This document shows, piece by piece, positions 1 through 6,312 of a stretch of DNA of 18,700 bases. The translations under genes were made by a program, and so were the position numbers. Numbering within the stretch: position 1 is the stretch's first letter; each line of letters opens with the position of its first letter. Source of the DNA: Susulua sp964590995 (GTDB taxonomy: Bacteria; Omnitrophota; Gorgyraeia; Duberdicusellales; 4484-171); assembly GCA_964590995.1 (NCBI GenBank), contig CAZPYY010000015.1:1-18700 (forward strand), given 5' to 3'. Under the pieces are notes generated by a model. The model was not told where the DNA came from. It saw nothing but the letters and a program-made list of their open reading frames with translations, and did no database searches.

Positions 1-508
1 GGCTAATGGTATAGACGAACGAGAGGTAGAGACAGAAGAAGAGGCTAAATCAATAAGTAATGAACATACTTTTACCGAGGATACAGGTGATAAAAAGATA
101 ATCGAAGCAGCTTTGGTTAGCCTTTGTGAGAAGGTATCCGGCCGTCTGCGTCAAGAAGGCTTTAAAGGAAAAACAATTACCTTAAAGATACGATTAGAGA
201 GTTTTCTGACTTATACCCGGGCTAAGACCTTGGGTAAGTCGACTAATTTTATGGATACAATCTATAAAACCATAAAAGAGCTCTTAGATAAGTTTGATCG
301 CAAGGGTAAGAAGGTGCGGTTAGTCGGAGTTAAGATCTCAAATTTTGCTTTTGGAGAAGTTCAAGCTACTCTCTTTGAAGAAAAAGATGAGGAGAAGCAG
401 GAGAGAATGCATCAAGCTATTGATAAGATAAAGAATAAGTTTGGCCGGGGAGCGATTTTTCGGGCCGGAGGCAAATTAGCCTCTAGGCAAAAAGGTGAAA
501 AGCCTTGA
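1..508 (+). CDS. dinB: DNA polymerase IV (DinB), C-terminal part; 5' end outside window
   Basis: The reading frame is open from base 2 to the TGA at 506-508 (168 codons), with no start inside, so this is a 3' fragment. The first residues read ANGIDEREV, then KSISNEHTF about 20 residues on. This is the typical thumb to little-finger junction of Y-family Pol IV (KS-S-E-TF signature). The rest fits the little-finger domain (TLKIRLESF, VRLVGVKISNF). A beta-clamp binding motif of the QxxLF type (QATLF) follows, then a basic tail with KFGRGAIFRAG, as in many DinB proteins. The family performs error-prone translesion synthesis and binds the sliding clamp. The catalytic palm lies upstream of the window and cannot be assessed. 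An 80-bp gap separates it from the next gene. Confidence 0.9.
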   Translation, partial: ANGIDEREVETEEEAKSISNEHTFTEDTGDKKIIEAALVSLCEKVSGRLRQEGFKGKTITLKIRLESFLTYTRAKTLGKSTNFMDTIYKTIKELLDKFDRKGKKVRLVGVKISNFAFGEVQATLFEEKDEEKQERMHQAIDKIKNKFGRGAIFRAGGKLASRQKGEKP

Positions 509-588
509 CTAAGCTGGTAGGGGTATATAGAATGCTTTACTAATAGTTTTAAGGAAAAAGAGGCATTTTTAAAATAGAAGGAGGTAAG

Positions 589-1557
589 ATGTTTGACGTC
601 AAAGAAGTAAAGCTTGAAGATTTAAAGCCAGCAGAGTTCATTGATCAGCAGGCAAAAGAGGTTTCTGCTATTGTTGGTGCTGGTATAGCTATTAATGCTT
701 TATCCGGAGGTGTAGATTCTTCTGCCGTTACTATGATTGCTCATAAGGCCTTAGGTCCTAGGCTTAAAACCTATTTTATTGATAATGGCATAATGAGAGA
801 GGGCGAACCTCAGGGGATAGCTAAGCTTTTTAAAGACTTAGGGGTAGAAGTAGAGTTAATTGATGCAAAGGCTGAGTTTTTTAATGCTTTGGCGGGCTTA
901 ACAGATCCTGAGGAGAAAAGACAGGCTATTACAGATACTTTTTATAAGGATGTATTTGGCCGGTTAGTAAAGATGAGTGGCGCAAAATATCTTCTTCAAG
1001 GTACAAATTATACTGATGTGGAGGAAACCGTTGCCGGAGTTAAAAGGCAGCATAATATCTTAGAGCAGCTAGGTATTGATACTCAGGCAGAATATGGGTA
1101 TAAAGTTATAGAACCCTTGATAACCCTAAGAAAAACAGGGGTAAGGGCAGTTGCGAAAGCTTCAGGGTTACCGGAACAAATATTCAACCGGCCGCCGTTT
1201 CCTGGTCCGGCTCTTGCGACTAGGATAATCGGAGAGGTTACTTTGGAAAGAGTAAAGATTGTACGTAAAGCTACGAAAGTCGTAGAGGAGGAGTTAGCAT
1301 TTTCCGAGGCTTTTCAGTATCTAGCAATTTTACACCAAGATAGAGTTACCGGGGTAAGAGATGGCAAGAGAGACTTTGGGCTACAAATAGAGGTGCGCTG
1401 TTGGGAGAGCAAAGATGCACTGATTGGTAAGCCGACAAGGCTTTCCTTTGATATTCTGGAGAAACTAAGTGCAAGGATTACTACCGAGGTGCCAGAAGTT
1501 GTTAGCGTTACTTACAATATAACTACTAAGCCGCCATCGACTATAGAGGCGATTTAG
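589..1557 (+). CDS. guaA: Stand-alone GMP synthase ATP-pyrophosphatase (GuaA C-terminal/subunit B type)
   Basis: A 322-aa protein with the N-type ATP-PPase P-loop SGGVDSS at residues 39-45, followed by FIDNGIMREGE, LLQGTNYTDV, RPPFPGPALATR and a C-terminal TTKPPSTIEAI. This is the order found in the GMP synthase ATP-PPase plus dimerisation domains. The enzyme family adenylates XMP and aminates it to GMP with ammonia from a glutaminase. The N-terminal glutaminase domain is absent, as in archaeal split enzymes, so the glutaminase partner should be encoded elsewhere. Several normally invariant stretches differ: GTNYTDV for GTLYPDV, KRQHN for KSHHN, and the C-terminus ends IEAI where most enzymes end IEWE. 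It is therefore either a divergent GuaA or a paralogue acting on another substrate. The start ATG is preceded by GGAGG 5 nt away. The next gene begins 11 nt after the stop. Confidence 0.8.
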   Translation: MFDVKEVKLEDLKPAEFIDQQAKEVSAIVGAGIAINALSGGVDSSAVTMIAHKALGPRLKTYFIDNGIMREGEPQGIAKLFKDLGVEVELIDAKAEFFNALAGLTDPEEKRQAITDTFYKDVFGRLVKMSGAKYLLQGTNYTDVEETVAGVKRQHNILEQLGIDTQAEYGYKVIEPLITLRKTGVRAVAKASGLPEQIFNRPPFPGPALATRIIGEVTLERVKIVRKATKVVEEELAFSEAFQYLAILHQDRVTGVRDGKRDFGLQIEVRCWESKDALIGKPTRLSFDILEKLSARITTEVPEVVSVTYNITTKPPSTIEAI

Positions 1558-1568
1558 AGGAGGAGGTT

Positions 1569-1787
1569 ATGGGAAAGGTAAATTTGAAGAAAATAAGCGT
1601 AAAGAAGATTAAGATCTTCAAGATCAAAAACCGTAAAGGCTATGCCGCCGTATGCCTTAATAACCTTACTGAGGGCAGGACGACTTATCAGGCCTACGAG
1701 CGGATGTTAAAGGCCCTAAAGAGAAAGGGGATGGGCATCAAGAGTAAGCCCACCAACCTTAAGAGATTAGTGGTTCCAAGTGTATAA
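1569..1787 (+). CDS. Small basic protein of unknown function
   Basis: A 72-aa protein rich in Lys and Arg. It starts at ATG 1569 behind a strong GGAGGAGG ribosome site that overlaps the end of the guaA-like gene, so the two are probably translated from one message. The N-terminal third alternates Lys with hydrophobic residues (KKISVKKIKIFKIKNRKG), suggesting beta strands. A central segment, YAAVCLNNLTEGRTTYQAYE, is followed by a basic helix (RMLKALKRKG). I do not recognise the family. The charge suggests nucleic-acid or ribosome association, but that is only inference. A tandem pair of palindromes begins 6 nt after the stop. Confidence 0.7.
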   Translation: MGKVNLKKISVKKIKIFKIKNRKGYAAVCLNNLTEGRTTYQAYERMLKALKRKGMGIKSKPTNLKRLVVPSV

Positions 1788-1793
1788 TAGATG

Positions 1794-1840
1794 TGTTGAG
1801 GTCTAGCCTCAACAGGGGGTGTTTAAGCCTGGCTTCAACA
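1794..1840. repeat. Tandem pair of 21-nt palindromic units
   Basis: Two units lie 5 bp apart. The first (1794-1814) has 8-nt arms TGTTGAGG / CCTCAACA around the loop TCTAG. The second (1820-1840) has arms TGTTTAAG / CTTCAACA around CCTGG, with one mismatch. Both share the 8-5-8 layout and the GTTGAGG/CCTCAAC core with units at 2213, 3754, 4807, 4856, 5319 and 7160. Neither is followed by a T run, so simple terminators are unlikely. Confidence 0.75.
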
Positions 1841-1870
1841 AGTAGTTTGTTAAGATAAAAGAGGTGTGGC

Positions 1871-2209
1871 ATGAGGGAAAGAAGAGAAGATGTACGTTTT
1901 CCATTGTTAACTCCCGTAAAATATAACTTTTTAAAACATCCGAATGTAAAAGGCAGCTGTTCAAGCATAAACTTTGGCGGAGGAGGTATGCGGTTGTGCT
2001 TAGGCAAAAAGCCCACGATAGGAGAGAAGCTAAACCTATCATTCACTATCCCTACTGATTCAGTCCCTATATCTGCCGACGGTACAGTTGTCTGGGTAAA
2101 GAGAAAAGCAAAGGGGAAGGTAGAGGCCGGTATAAAATTTATCCGGATAAATAAATATGATAAAGAGAAAATCTTTCTTTATATTAAAAGATGCTTAACA
2201 TGGGATTAG
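1871..2209 (+). CDS. PilZ domain protein
   Basis: A 112-aa single-domain protein. The N-terminus MRERREDVRFPLLTPVKY carries the arginine-rich RxxxR-type loop of PilZ domains. About 25 residues later SSINFGGGGMRL sits where the second c-di-GMP motif, (D/N)xSxxG, is expected; here the Ser is replaced by Gly (NFGGGG). The rest, with TVVWVKRKAKG and EAGIKFIRI, matches the later strands of the barrel. PilZ proteins bind cyclic di-GMP and transmit the signal by protein contacts, usually in the cytoplasm. The altered motif may weaken binding. The start is ATG 1871; GAGGTG lies upstream. It sits between two palindromic repeats, which separate it from the flanking genes of the same operon-like row. 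Confidence 0.8.
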   Translation: MRERREDVRFPLLTPVKYNFLKHPNVKGSCSSINFGGGGMRLCLGKKPTIGEKLNLSFTIPTDSVPISADGTVVWVKRKAKGKVEAGIKFIRINKYDKEKIFLYIKRCLTWD

Positions 2210-2212
2210 ATA

Positions 2213-2233
2213 TGCTGAGGTCAGGCCTCAACC
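2213..2233. repeat. 21-nt palindromic unit
   Basis: Arms TGCTGAGG and CCTCAACC around loop TCAGG; six of eight arm positions pair. The unit has the same 8-5-8 layout as the pair at 1794-1840 and fills most of the gap between the PilZ and FxsA genes. Confidence 0.6.
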
Positions 2234-2248
2234 TATAGCGGAGGAGAT

Positions 2249-2653
2249 ATGTTAGGGTATTTAATCTTACTATTTATTGGGGTTCCTCTTATAGAGCTGG
2301 CTATCTTGATAAAGATTGGTCAATCATTAGGGGTAGGTTATACCTTGGGGCTTGTAATTTTTACCGGTATCTTAGGGGCCTATTTGGCTAGGTGGCAGGG
2401 CTTTGTCACTCTGCGTAAGATCCAAGAAGATGTAAATAATGGCAGGATGCCTGCCGACAGGTTGATAGACGGTGTTTTAATACTATGTAGCGGCATATTG
2501 CTTTTGACTCCCGGCCTCATAACTGACCTAATTGGCTTTATAGGGTTAATCCCTTTCAGCCGAAATTTGGTTAAACGCTGGCTTAAACGAAAGATAAAAG
2601 ACATGCTCAACCAGGGTAGAGTTATCACAATCCAATCGTTTAAATCCTTGTAG
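2249..2653 (+). CDS. fxsA: FxsA family membrane protein
   Basis: A 134-aa cytoplasmic-membrane protein of the FxsA (suppressor of F exclusion) family. The N-terminal helix LILLFIGVPLIELAILIKIG is typical, followed by GYTLGLVIFTGILGAYLARWQG and the conserved segment RMPADRLIDGVLILCSGILLLTPGLITDLIGF. A basic C-terminal tail follows. Three to four membrane segments are expected. Overexpressed E. coli FxsA relieves exclusion of phage T7 by the F plasmid, but the native role is not settled. The ATG at 2249 has GGAGGAG a few bases upstream. The gene appears to end the row that began with dinB, as a hairpin follows. Confidence 0.9.
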   Translation: MLGYLILLFIGVPLIELAILIKIGQSLGVGYTLGLVIFTGILGAYLARWQGFVTLRKIQEDVNNGRMPADRLIDGVLILCSGILLLTPGLITDLIGFIGLIPFSRNLVKRWLKRKIKDMLNQGRVITIQSFKSL

Positions 2654-2658
2654 AAATA

Positions 2659-2688
2659 CCTCTTCCAATGTGGGGGAGAGGATCCTTT
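2659..2688 (+). terminator. Possible rho-independent terminator after fxsA
   Basis: CCTCTTCC (2659-2666) pairs with GGGAGAGG (2674-2681), including one G-T pair, with a 7-nt loop. A short T-rich stretch (ATCCTTTTA) follows. The position 5 bp after the fxsA stop supports the call. The T tract is weak. Confidence 0.5.
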
Positions 2689-2764
2689 TACCCCTCATTT
2701 TAACCTCTTATTTTGTCATTTTTCTACCCTATTTTTTTGTGTTTTTTAGTGTTTTTTTGTATAC

Positions 2765-2792
2765 TTGAAAATATTCTATATTGTGGTATACT
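2765..2792 (+). promoter_or_regulatory. Promoter for the ribbon-helix-helix gene
   Basis: TTGAAA (2765-2770), a 16-bp spacer and TATACT (2787-2792) preceded by TGG, an extended -10. Transcription would start near 2799, giving a leader of about 110 nt before the ATG at 2912. Confidence 0.65.
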
Positions 2793-2911
2793 GTATCCAG
2801 TTGCTCAAAAGTTGTTAGTAATTATAGGAATAGGAAGAAGGTTCGATAACCCTATATAAAGAGATGATAACTAAAATAATGAAGGGGTAACAGCCAAAGA
2901 AAAGGAGAAAA

Positions 2912-3127
2912 ATGGCGAAAAAAACCACCAAAAAGGGTAGACCAAAAAAGACGGTAAAATACACCAAGACCATCAATGTTAGGCTGACTCAAAGCCAGTG
3001 GGTGCAGGTGTTAAATTGGGCTCAAAAAGCCAATCTAGAACCCTCAGTATATATCAGAAAGGTGCTCCTAGACTTTCTCAATATTGAGCACGAAATAGTC
3101 CACGGAAAGTCAAAATCCTCCCGATAG
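2912..3127 (+). CDS. Ribbon-helix-helix (CopG/Arc-like) DNA-binding protein
   Basis: A 71-aa basic protein. After a Lys-rich arm (MAKKTTKKGRPKK) comes TINVRLTQSQWVQVLNWAQ, a beta strand leading into helix A, then ANLEPSVYIRKVLLDFLN, which fits the turn and helix B of an RHH fold. RHH proteins act as dimers that insert the paired strand into the DNA major groove. Known members are antitoxins, plasmid copy-number repressors and relaxosome accessory proteins. No toxin, relaxase or replication gene is adjacent, so the role is open. The ribosome site AAAGGAG precedes ATG 2912. It has its own promoter and stands alone between two long non-coding stretches, unlike the tightly packed genes around it. 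Confidence 0.7.
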   Translation: MAKKTTKKGRPKKTVKYTKTINVRLTQSQWVQVLNWAQKANLEPSVYIRKVLLDFLNIEHEIVHGKSKSSR

Positions 3128-3753
3128 CCGGGTCCGGTGGAGGAGCCAAATTCCTCCCAAATTCTGATCAAAATCCTCTATAAAATTTACTTAAAATTTT
3201 ATCAAGGAAGAGGCGTATATTTATCTCTCAAAAGAAGACATTCGTAACCCATTAGAGACTAAAAAACCCTAAAAAACGTCTGGAGTACTAACTTCCGATA
3301 ATATACATTATGTTAACTTTTTAATATATGAGAAATAGAGGGTTTCTCATTGAGATATAAGGAGTTATCGGGTTTCCTTAATAAGTTGTGAATATCTCCC
3401 TCGCTTCTTACTTATTATTATATTAACTATAATATAAGGTAGGTAACTTATATCTGGGCACAACACAGTATTGTCTTGCCATACCCCTTATAAGGGTTTA
3501 TAAAGAGGCATAAAAATGGCCTCGATCTCTCTCCTCTATAACCCTCTAACTTACCCTTTGTAAAGTGCCAAAACCAGTCAAGTTTTGAGGCTAAATTTGG
3601 GGTCAAATTTTGGCTGTTTTGGGAGGCATATGGTTTGACCTTGGTTCTAAATAAAGACCCCCTCAGAGAGCCTTCTAGGGGCCTTTTTGAGGGTCCTTTT
3701 GGGGTGGCTTTAGAGGTTTCGGTTTCGCCTAAACACTACCTCTTAGTTACCTC
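3128..3753. other. Non-coding stretch, AT-rich, with hairpins
   Basis: No convincing gene was found on either strand in about 620 bp. Visible structures include a hairpin with arms GGAGGA/TCCTCC just after the RHH stop (about 3138-3157). There is also a 9-bp perfect AT stem ATAAAATTT/AAATTTTAT (3180-3202), enclosed by CCTCT/AGAGG, and a bulged stem GAGGCAT/ATGGCCTC near 3504-3522. The right part (from about 3560) is rich in G/T runs. The stretch could be an untranslated RNA, a decayed element or operator DNA for the RHH protein. None of these can be chosen from sequence alone. Confidence 0.5.
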
Positions 3754-3774
3754 GGTTGAGGCGAATCCTCAACC
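3754..3774. repeat. 21-nt palindromic unit
   Basis: Perfect 8-bp arms GGTTGAGG and CCTCAACC around loop CGAAT. It lies 11 bp beyond the stop of the - strand beta-repeat gene. The units at 4807 and 4856 carry the same loop in the opposite orientation. Confidence 0.8.
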
Positions 3775-3785
3775 AGGGTTATGGA

Positions 3786-4784
3786 TTACCAGGGGATGGT
3801 TACTCCCCACTCAAAACGCGGGTATTTATCCTCTGCCAGCACTCTTAAAAACCATTCAGCGCTATTTTTTAAGAGACTACGGCTAAATTCTACACTTATT
3901 CCTAAGTCTTTTCCTTCCCGGCTGCGTAATTTAAAGGTAATTTTGTCCTTTTTGCTCATCCTTACAAAGGCGCCAAAATTAATTGCCTTTACTCTCCCCT
4001 CTCCATAATCCATATCAAAAGACAGGCCAGTCTTTCTCTGCAGCTTCCAGACACCGTAAAGGGTGATGGTTTCACTCTTAAAAAGCCTGCTTCCCTTAAG
4101 GCCTATTCCTACCCTGTATTTGATGGTTCCTTTCTTCCCAATAAGGCTGGGGGTTTCAAGATAGGCTTTAAATACAAATGAAGAATCTCCCTTGGTATCA
4201 AGAATGTATGTAAGCCTGTTAGGTTTATTTATCTGCCAATAGCCTTTGAAACGCAGAAAATATGTACGTTTGGTCTTGGTGGTAAGTAAAGTCTTCTGAT
4301 ATGTATATATAAGGCTGTTATTCTTGACTTGCCAGGATCCTTGAAAGGTGAGCGTATCAGATGTTTTAATCTTCTTAACCAGAAACTGAAGGCGGTTATA
4401 TTTATCAGCCTGCCATTTTCCCTTTAACTGCAGGAGCCTAAGCCTATGCGTGCCGGTTCTTCCCTGTGTGCCAAGGGAAAATACCAAAGAATTGGCTTTT
4501 GCCTGAATAATTTTAGATTTTAGGAGAAGCCTTTCTCCTCCGGTTTGGGTTTGGGTCTTGCGCAGGGTAAAGATGAGATTATGATTTACATCTATCCCCC
4601 ACTCCCCCTTTAGGGTGATGCGTTCAGATATGCCGTACTCCTGCCGCCAGTCTATTGATTCCTTTACTTCATATACCAGTTGATTATCCTTATCAACCCC
4701 AAAATTGCCCCGGGGATACAAAACTCTTATATCCTTTATTATTGTCAGCTGGTTGTTTTTGTTGATTTTATAGGCAAGTTTCAT
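3786..4784 (-). CDS. Beta-repeat protein (about ten 31-residue repeats), function unknown
   Basis: A 332-aa protein with no signal peptide or membrane helix. It consists almost wholly of a degenerate repeat with the core aromatic/aliphatic-x-(I/V/A)-(D/N/K)-x-x-N-x-L-x-(F/Y). Examples are YKINKNNQLTI (5), FGVDKDNQLVY (28), WGIDVNHNLIF (62), WQADKYNRLQF (124), WQVKNNSLIY (151) and WQINKPNRLTY (183). Weaker copies lie near residues 92, 215, 246 and 274, so the period is about 27-34 residues. Alternating hydrophobic residues predict beta strands throughout, which suggests a beta-propeller, solenoid or barrel-like sheet. I know no named family. The ATG at 4784 follows AGGGA about 10 nt upstream, and this site lies in one copy of the 49-bp tandem repeat. 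It probably follows the metallopeptidase gene in the same transcription unit. Confidence 0.75.
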   Translation of the reverse strand: MKLAYKINKNNQLTIIKDIRVLYPRGNFGVDKDNQLVYEVKESIDWRQEYGISERITLKGEWGIDVNHNLIFTLRKTQTQTGGERLLLKSKIIQAKANSLVFSLGTQGRTGTHRLRLLQLKGKWQADKYNRLQFLVKKIKTSDTLTFQGSWQVKNNSLIYTYQKTLLTTKTKRTYFLRFKGYWQINKPNRLTYILDTKGDSSFVFKAYLETPSLIGKKGTIKYRVGIGLKGSRLFKSETITLYGVWKLQRKTGLSFDMDYGEGRVKAINFGAFVRMSKKDKITFKLRSREGKDLGISVEFSRSLLKNSAEWFLRVLAEDKYPRFEWGVTIPW

Positions 4785-4790
4785 TGTCTA

Positions 4791-4888
4791 AATTCCCTAA
4801 GCACACTGTTGAGGATTCGCCTAAACCGGCGTTATTTTTAATTCCCTAAGCACACTGTTGAGGATTCGCCTAAACCGGCGTTATTTTT
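4791..4888. repeat. 49-bp perfect tandem duplication containing two palindromic units
   Basis: Bases 4791-4839 recur exactly at 4840-4888. Each copy holds a 21-nt unit (4807-4827 and 4856-4876) with arms TGTTGAGG / CCTAAACC around ATTCG, the same family as at 3754 in the other orientation. The right copy encodes the last 16 residues of the - strand metallopeptidase gene, and its TAA stop spans the copy junction (4838-4840). The left copy forms the leader of the beta-repeat gene. Confidence 0.9.
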
Positions 4889-5266
4889 ATAGTTTTTATA
4901 CATCTTTTCCACACTCTTGTTATTAACATAATTGTGATGCTTAAACCCTCCACCGAAATTCTGAGGGATATGCATTAACTCATGGATGATTACTTTAATT
5001 TGTTCTTCCTCAGAAAGTTTGTCAAATCTCTCGGAAATGAATTCAATCGCGTAATGAGCCGAACAGCCAATAGCTTTCTGCATTATTTTCGCTAATCCGT
5101 GGCACCGCGCGAGAGTACGCCTCGAAGCAGAACCAGAGCTTCGAAAACACTTAAAAAATCCTAACTTAACATGTGGAAATAATGTTTGACAAATTTTTTC
5201 TGCTTTCTGTTGTAAATCTGAAGCAAATTCGTAGCCGATAATTTTTCTTTTTTTCTTTCCGGACAT
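4838..5266 (-). CDS. Putative HExxH metallopeptidase (phage/archaeal-type)
   Basis: A 142-aa protein with the zinc metalloprotease motif HELMH at residues 95-99, continued as IPQNFGGGFKHHNYV. This resembles the family I know as putative phage metallopeptidase, with an HEL-HIP...GG...H pattern; the downstream His may be the third zinc ligand. The N-terminal part contains several Cys and a helix-rich segment and shows no signal peptide. Substrate and role are unknown. The C-terminus is odd: residues 127-142 (KNNAGLGESSTVCLGN) are encoded by one copy of the 49-bp tandem repeat, so the original C-terminus seems to have been replaced by repeat-derived sequence. The start ATG 5266 lacks a clear Shine-Dalgarno. 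A 52-bp repeat separates it from the small membrane protein gene upstream. Confidence 0.65.
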   Translation of the reverse strand: MSGKKKRKIIGYEFASDLQQKAEKICQTLFPHVKLGFFKCFRSSGSASRRTLARCHGLAKIMQKAIGCSAHYAIEFISERFDKLSEEEQIKVIIHELMHIPQNFGGGFKHHNYVNNKSVEKMYKNYKNNAGLGESSTVCLGN

Positions 5267-5318
5267 CGCTATTTATCTTTTTCCAAGGAAACAATGCCGG
5301 CCATTTCGCCGTGGGCCC

Positions 5319-5370
5319 GGTTGAGATCAGATCTCAACCGGGATCCTCTCCTCAGCCAAATTCGCCTTTA
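5319..5370. repeat. 52-bp dispersed element, copy A
   Basis: It begins with arms GGTTGAGATC and GATCTCAACC around a single A (5319-5339); flanking CCC/GGG extends the pairing to 13 bp (5316-5342). The following 31 bp, including CTCCTC-GCCAAA-CGCCTTTA, match 7181-7211 at 25 of 31 positions. It lies between two - strand genes. Confidence 0.8.
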
Positions 5371-5375
5371 GAGAA

Positions 5376-5549
5376 TTATTTTTTCAATAGTATAGCTAAT
5401 ATAAAAGAAGTATTAGCTACAACCAATAGGCTAATAAGGTTAACGTGCATCGTTCCCACTACAAGAGGAACATTTTCCAATTTTAAGAGAATTGCGAACA
5501 CTATCAAAAGAAACCCCAGAACCGTCAACATTTTAGATACATTTACCAT
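5376..5549 (-). CDS. 57-aa membrane protein with two predicted helices
   Basis: A small ORF read directly from the - strand, starting at ATG 5549 behind a strong AGGAGG site (5 nt spacer). Residues 7-22 (MLTVLGFLLIVFAILL) and about 36-54 (NLISLLVVANTSFILAILL) form two hydrophobic segments. They are separated by KLENVPLVVGTMHV, and the protein ends in LLKK. The hairpin topology with both ends in the cytoplasm is inferred from the positive ends. No family name is known to me. A TATAAT on the - strand (5652-5657) could be its -10 with a leader of about 90 nt. The overlapping + strand ORF has no ribosome site and a composition unlike a protein. Confidence 0.7.
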   Translation of the reverse strand: MVNVSKMLTVLGFLLIVFAILLKLENVPLVVGTMHVNLISLLVVANTSFILAILLKK

Positions 5550-5740
5550 ACCCACCTCCTTTTACCTAAAAGAACCATCAACCCCCTCCAAAATCTGGGG
5601 ACAATACTTATTTTTAATTAATATTGTGCTCCCGATTCTTTCTACTTATTAATTATACATCAAGATGTTAAGGTTGGGTAGTTATTTTGAGGTAGATGCG
5701 AGGAACCATTCCTGGTTCCCTGCCTTATCAGATAAATACG

Positions 5741-5782
5741 AAAAAAGAGGGTAAGAAACAATTGCCTCTTACCCTCTTTTTT
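5741..5782. terminator. Strong bidirectional rho-independent terminator
   Basis: A 16-bp perfect stem joins AAAAAAGAGGGTAAGA (5741-5756) to TCTTACCCTCTTTTTT (5767-5782), with a 10-nt loop. A and T tracts lie on either side. It follows the stop of the - strand RRM gene by 17 bp and insulates it from the 57-aa gene. A second small hairpin, GGAACCA/TGGTTCC, lies at 5702-5719. Confidence 0.9.
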
Positions 5783-5799
5783 GTGCTTTAATTAGCTTT

Positions 5800-6111
5800 T
5801 TAGTAGCGCGAACCTTTGTTGTATCCGCCGCCGCCAAAATTATCTCTGCGAGGCTTCATCTTCTGGGCTTTGTTAACTTTTAATTTTCTTCCGTTCAGCT
5901 CATAGTCGTTCAAGGCATCTATTGCTTGTTGTGCCGCTTCTTCAGTTGCAAATTCTGCAAAACCGAAACCCTTAGGCCTTCCGGTGTTTTTATCTGTTAT
6001 AAGCTTTATTTCACCTACGCTTATTCCTTTTTCTTCAAGTAATTTTCTGAGATCGCCCTCGGTAACACCATATTCTAAGTTACCAATGTAAATTTTCTTC
6101 TGTTCTTCCAT
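5800..6111 (-). CDS. RRM-type RNA-binding protein
   Basis: A 103-aa protein with a single RNA-recognition motif. RNP2 is IYIGNL (residues 7-12) and RNP1 is KGFGFAEF (47-54), with the aromatic residues that stack on RNA bases all present. The domain ends near residue 83 and is followed by a basic, glycine-rich tail (RRDNFGGGGYNKG). This layout matches the small bacterial Rbp proteins known from cyanobacteria, some of which are cold-induced. The protein should bind single-stranded RNA in the cytoplasm. ATG 6111 follows AAAGGAG. The gene is monocistronic: its own promoter lies about 200 bp upstream and a strong terminator follows. The long leader with an internal terminator suggests regulation after initiation. 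Confidence 0.93.
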   Translation of the reverse strand: MEEQKKIYIGNLEYGVTEGDLRKLLEEKGISVGEIKLITDKNTGRPKGFGFAEFATEEAAQQAIDALNDYELNGRKLKVNKAQKMKPRRDNFGGGGYNKGSRY

Positions 6112-6233
6112 TTTCGTCTTTCTCCTTTTAACAAATTTTACTTAAAAACCTACCCTTTTTAGCCTTCTCTTTTATATTCTTTCTTCTTCCCTCCTTTTTA
6201 ACCTTTGTGAAGGCTTTACATAATATTATATAC

Positions 6234-6270
6234 AAAAAAGCGCAAATCCTAGATTCTTTAGGGCTTGCGC
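6234..6270 (-). terminator. Terminator-like hairpin in the RRM leader (attenuator or small-RNA end)
   Basis: On the - strand, GCGCAAGCCCTA (6270-6259) pairs with TAGGATTTGCGC (6251-6240) at 10 of 12 positions across a 7-nt loop, and six T residues follow. It lies about 35 nt after the predicted start site and about 125 nt before the RRM ATG. Just downstream a TATAAT occurs on the - strand, but no -35 was seen for it. Confidence 0.65.
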
Positions 6271-6312
6271 CTTCAAGATATCGTAAACCTGCAACTTCCT
6301 TTAAGCAGCAGC

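Noticed and set aside
1794..1840. Palindromes as rho-independent terminators
   Set aside because: None of the 21-nt units is followed by a T run, several lie between closely spaced co-oriented genes, and one lies inside a gene.
1759..2046. - strand ORFs over the PilZ gene
   Set aside because: They overlap a well-supported PilZ gene and the repeats, with no ribosome site or recognisable motif.
2840..2856. GGTTCGATAACC resembling a tRNA T-arm
   Set aside because: The loop is only four bases with no T-loop consensus, and no acceptor, D or anticodon arm lies upstream.
3635..3886. + strand ORF of 83 codons
   Set aside because: It runs through a repeat unit and over the end of the - strand beta-repeat gene, lacks a ribosome site, and its sequence shows no domain-like pattern.
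5311..5652. + strand ORF of 113 codons
   Set aside because: It starts in the palindromic repeat without a Shine-Dalgarno and overlaps the 57-aa membrane gene on the other strand, which has a strong start and clear helices.
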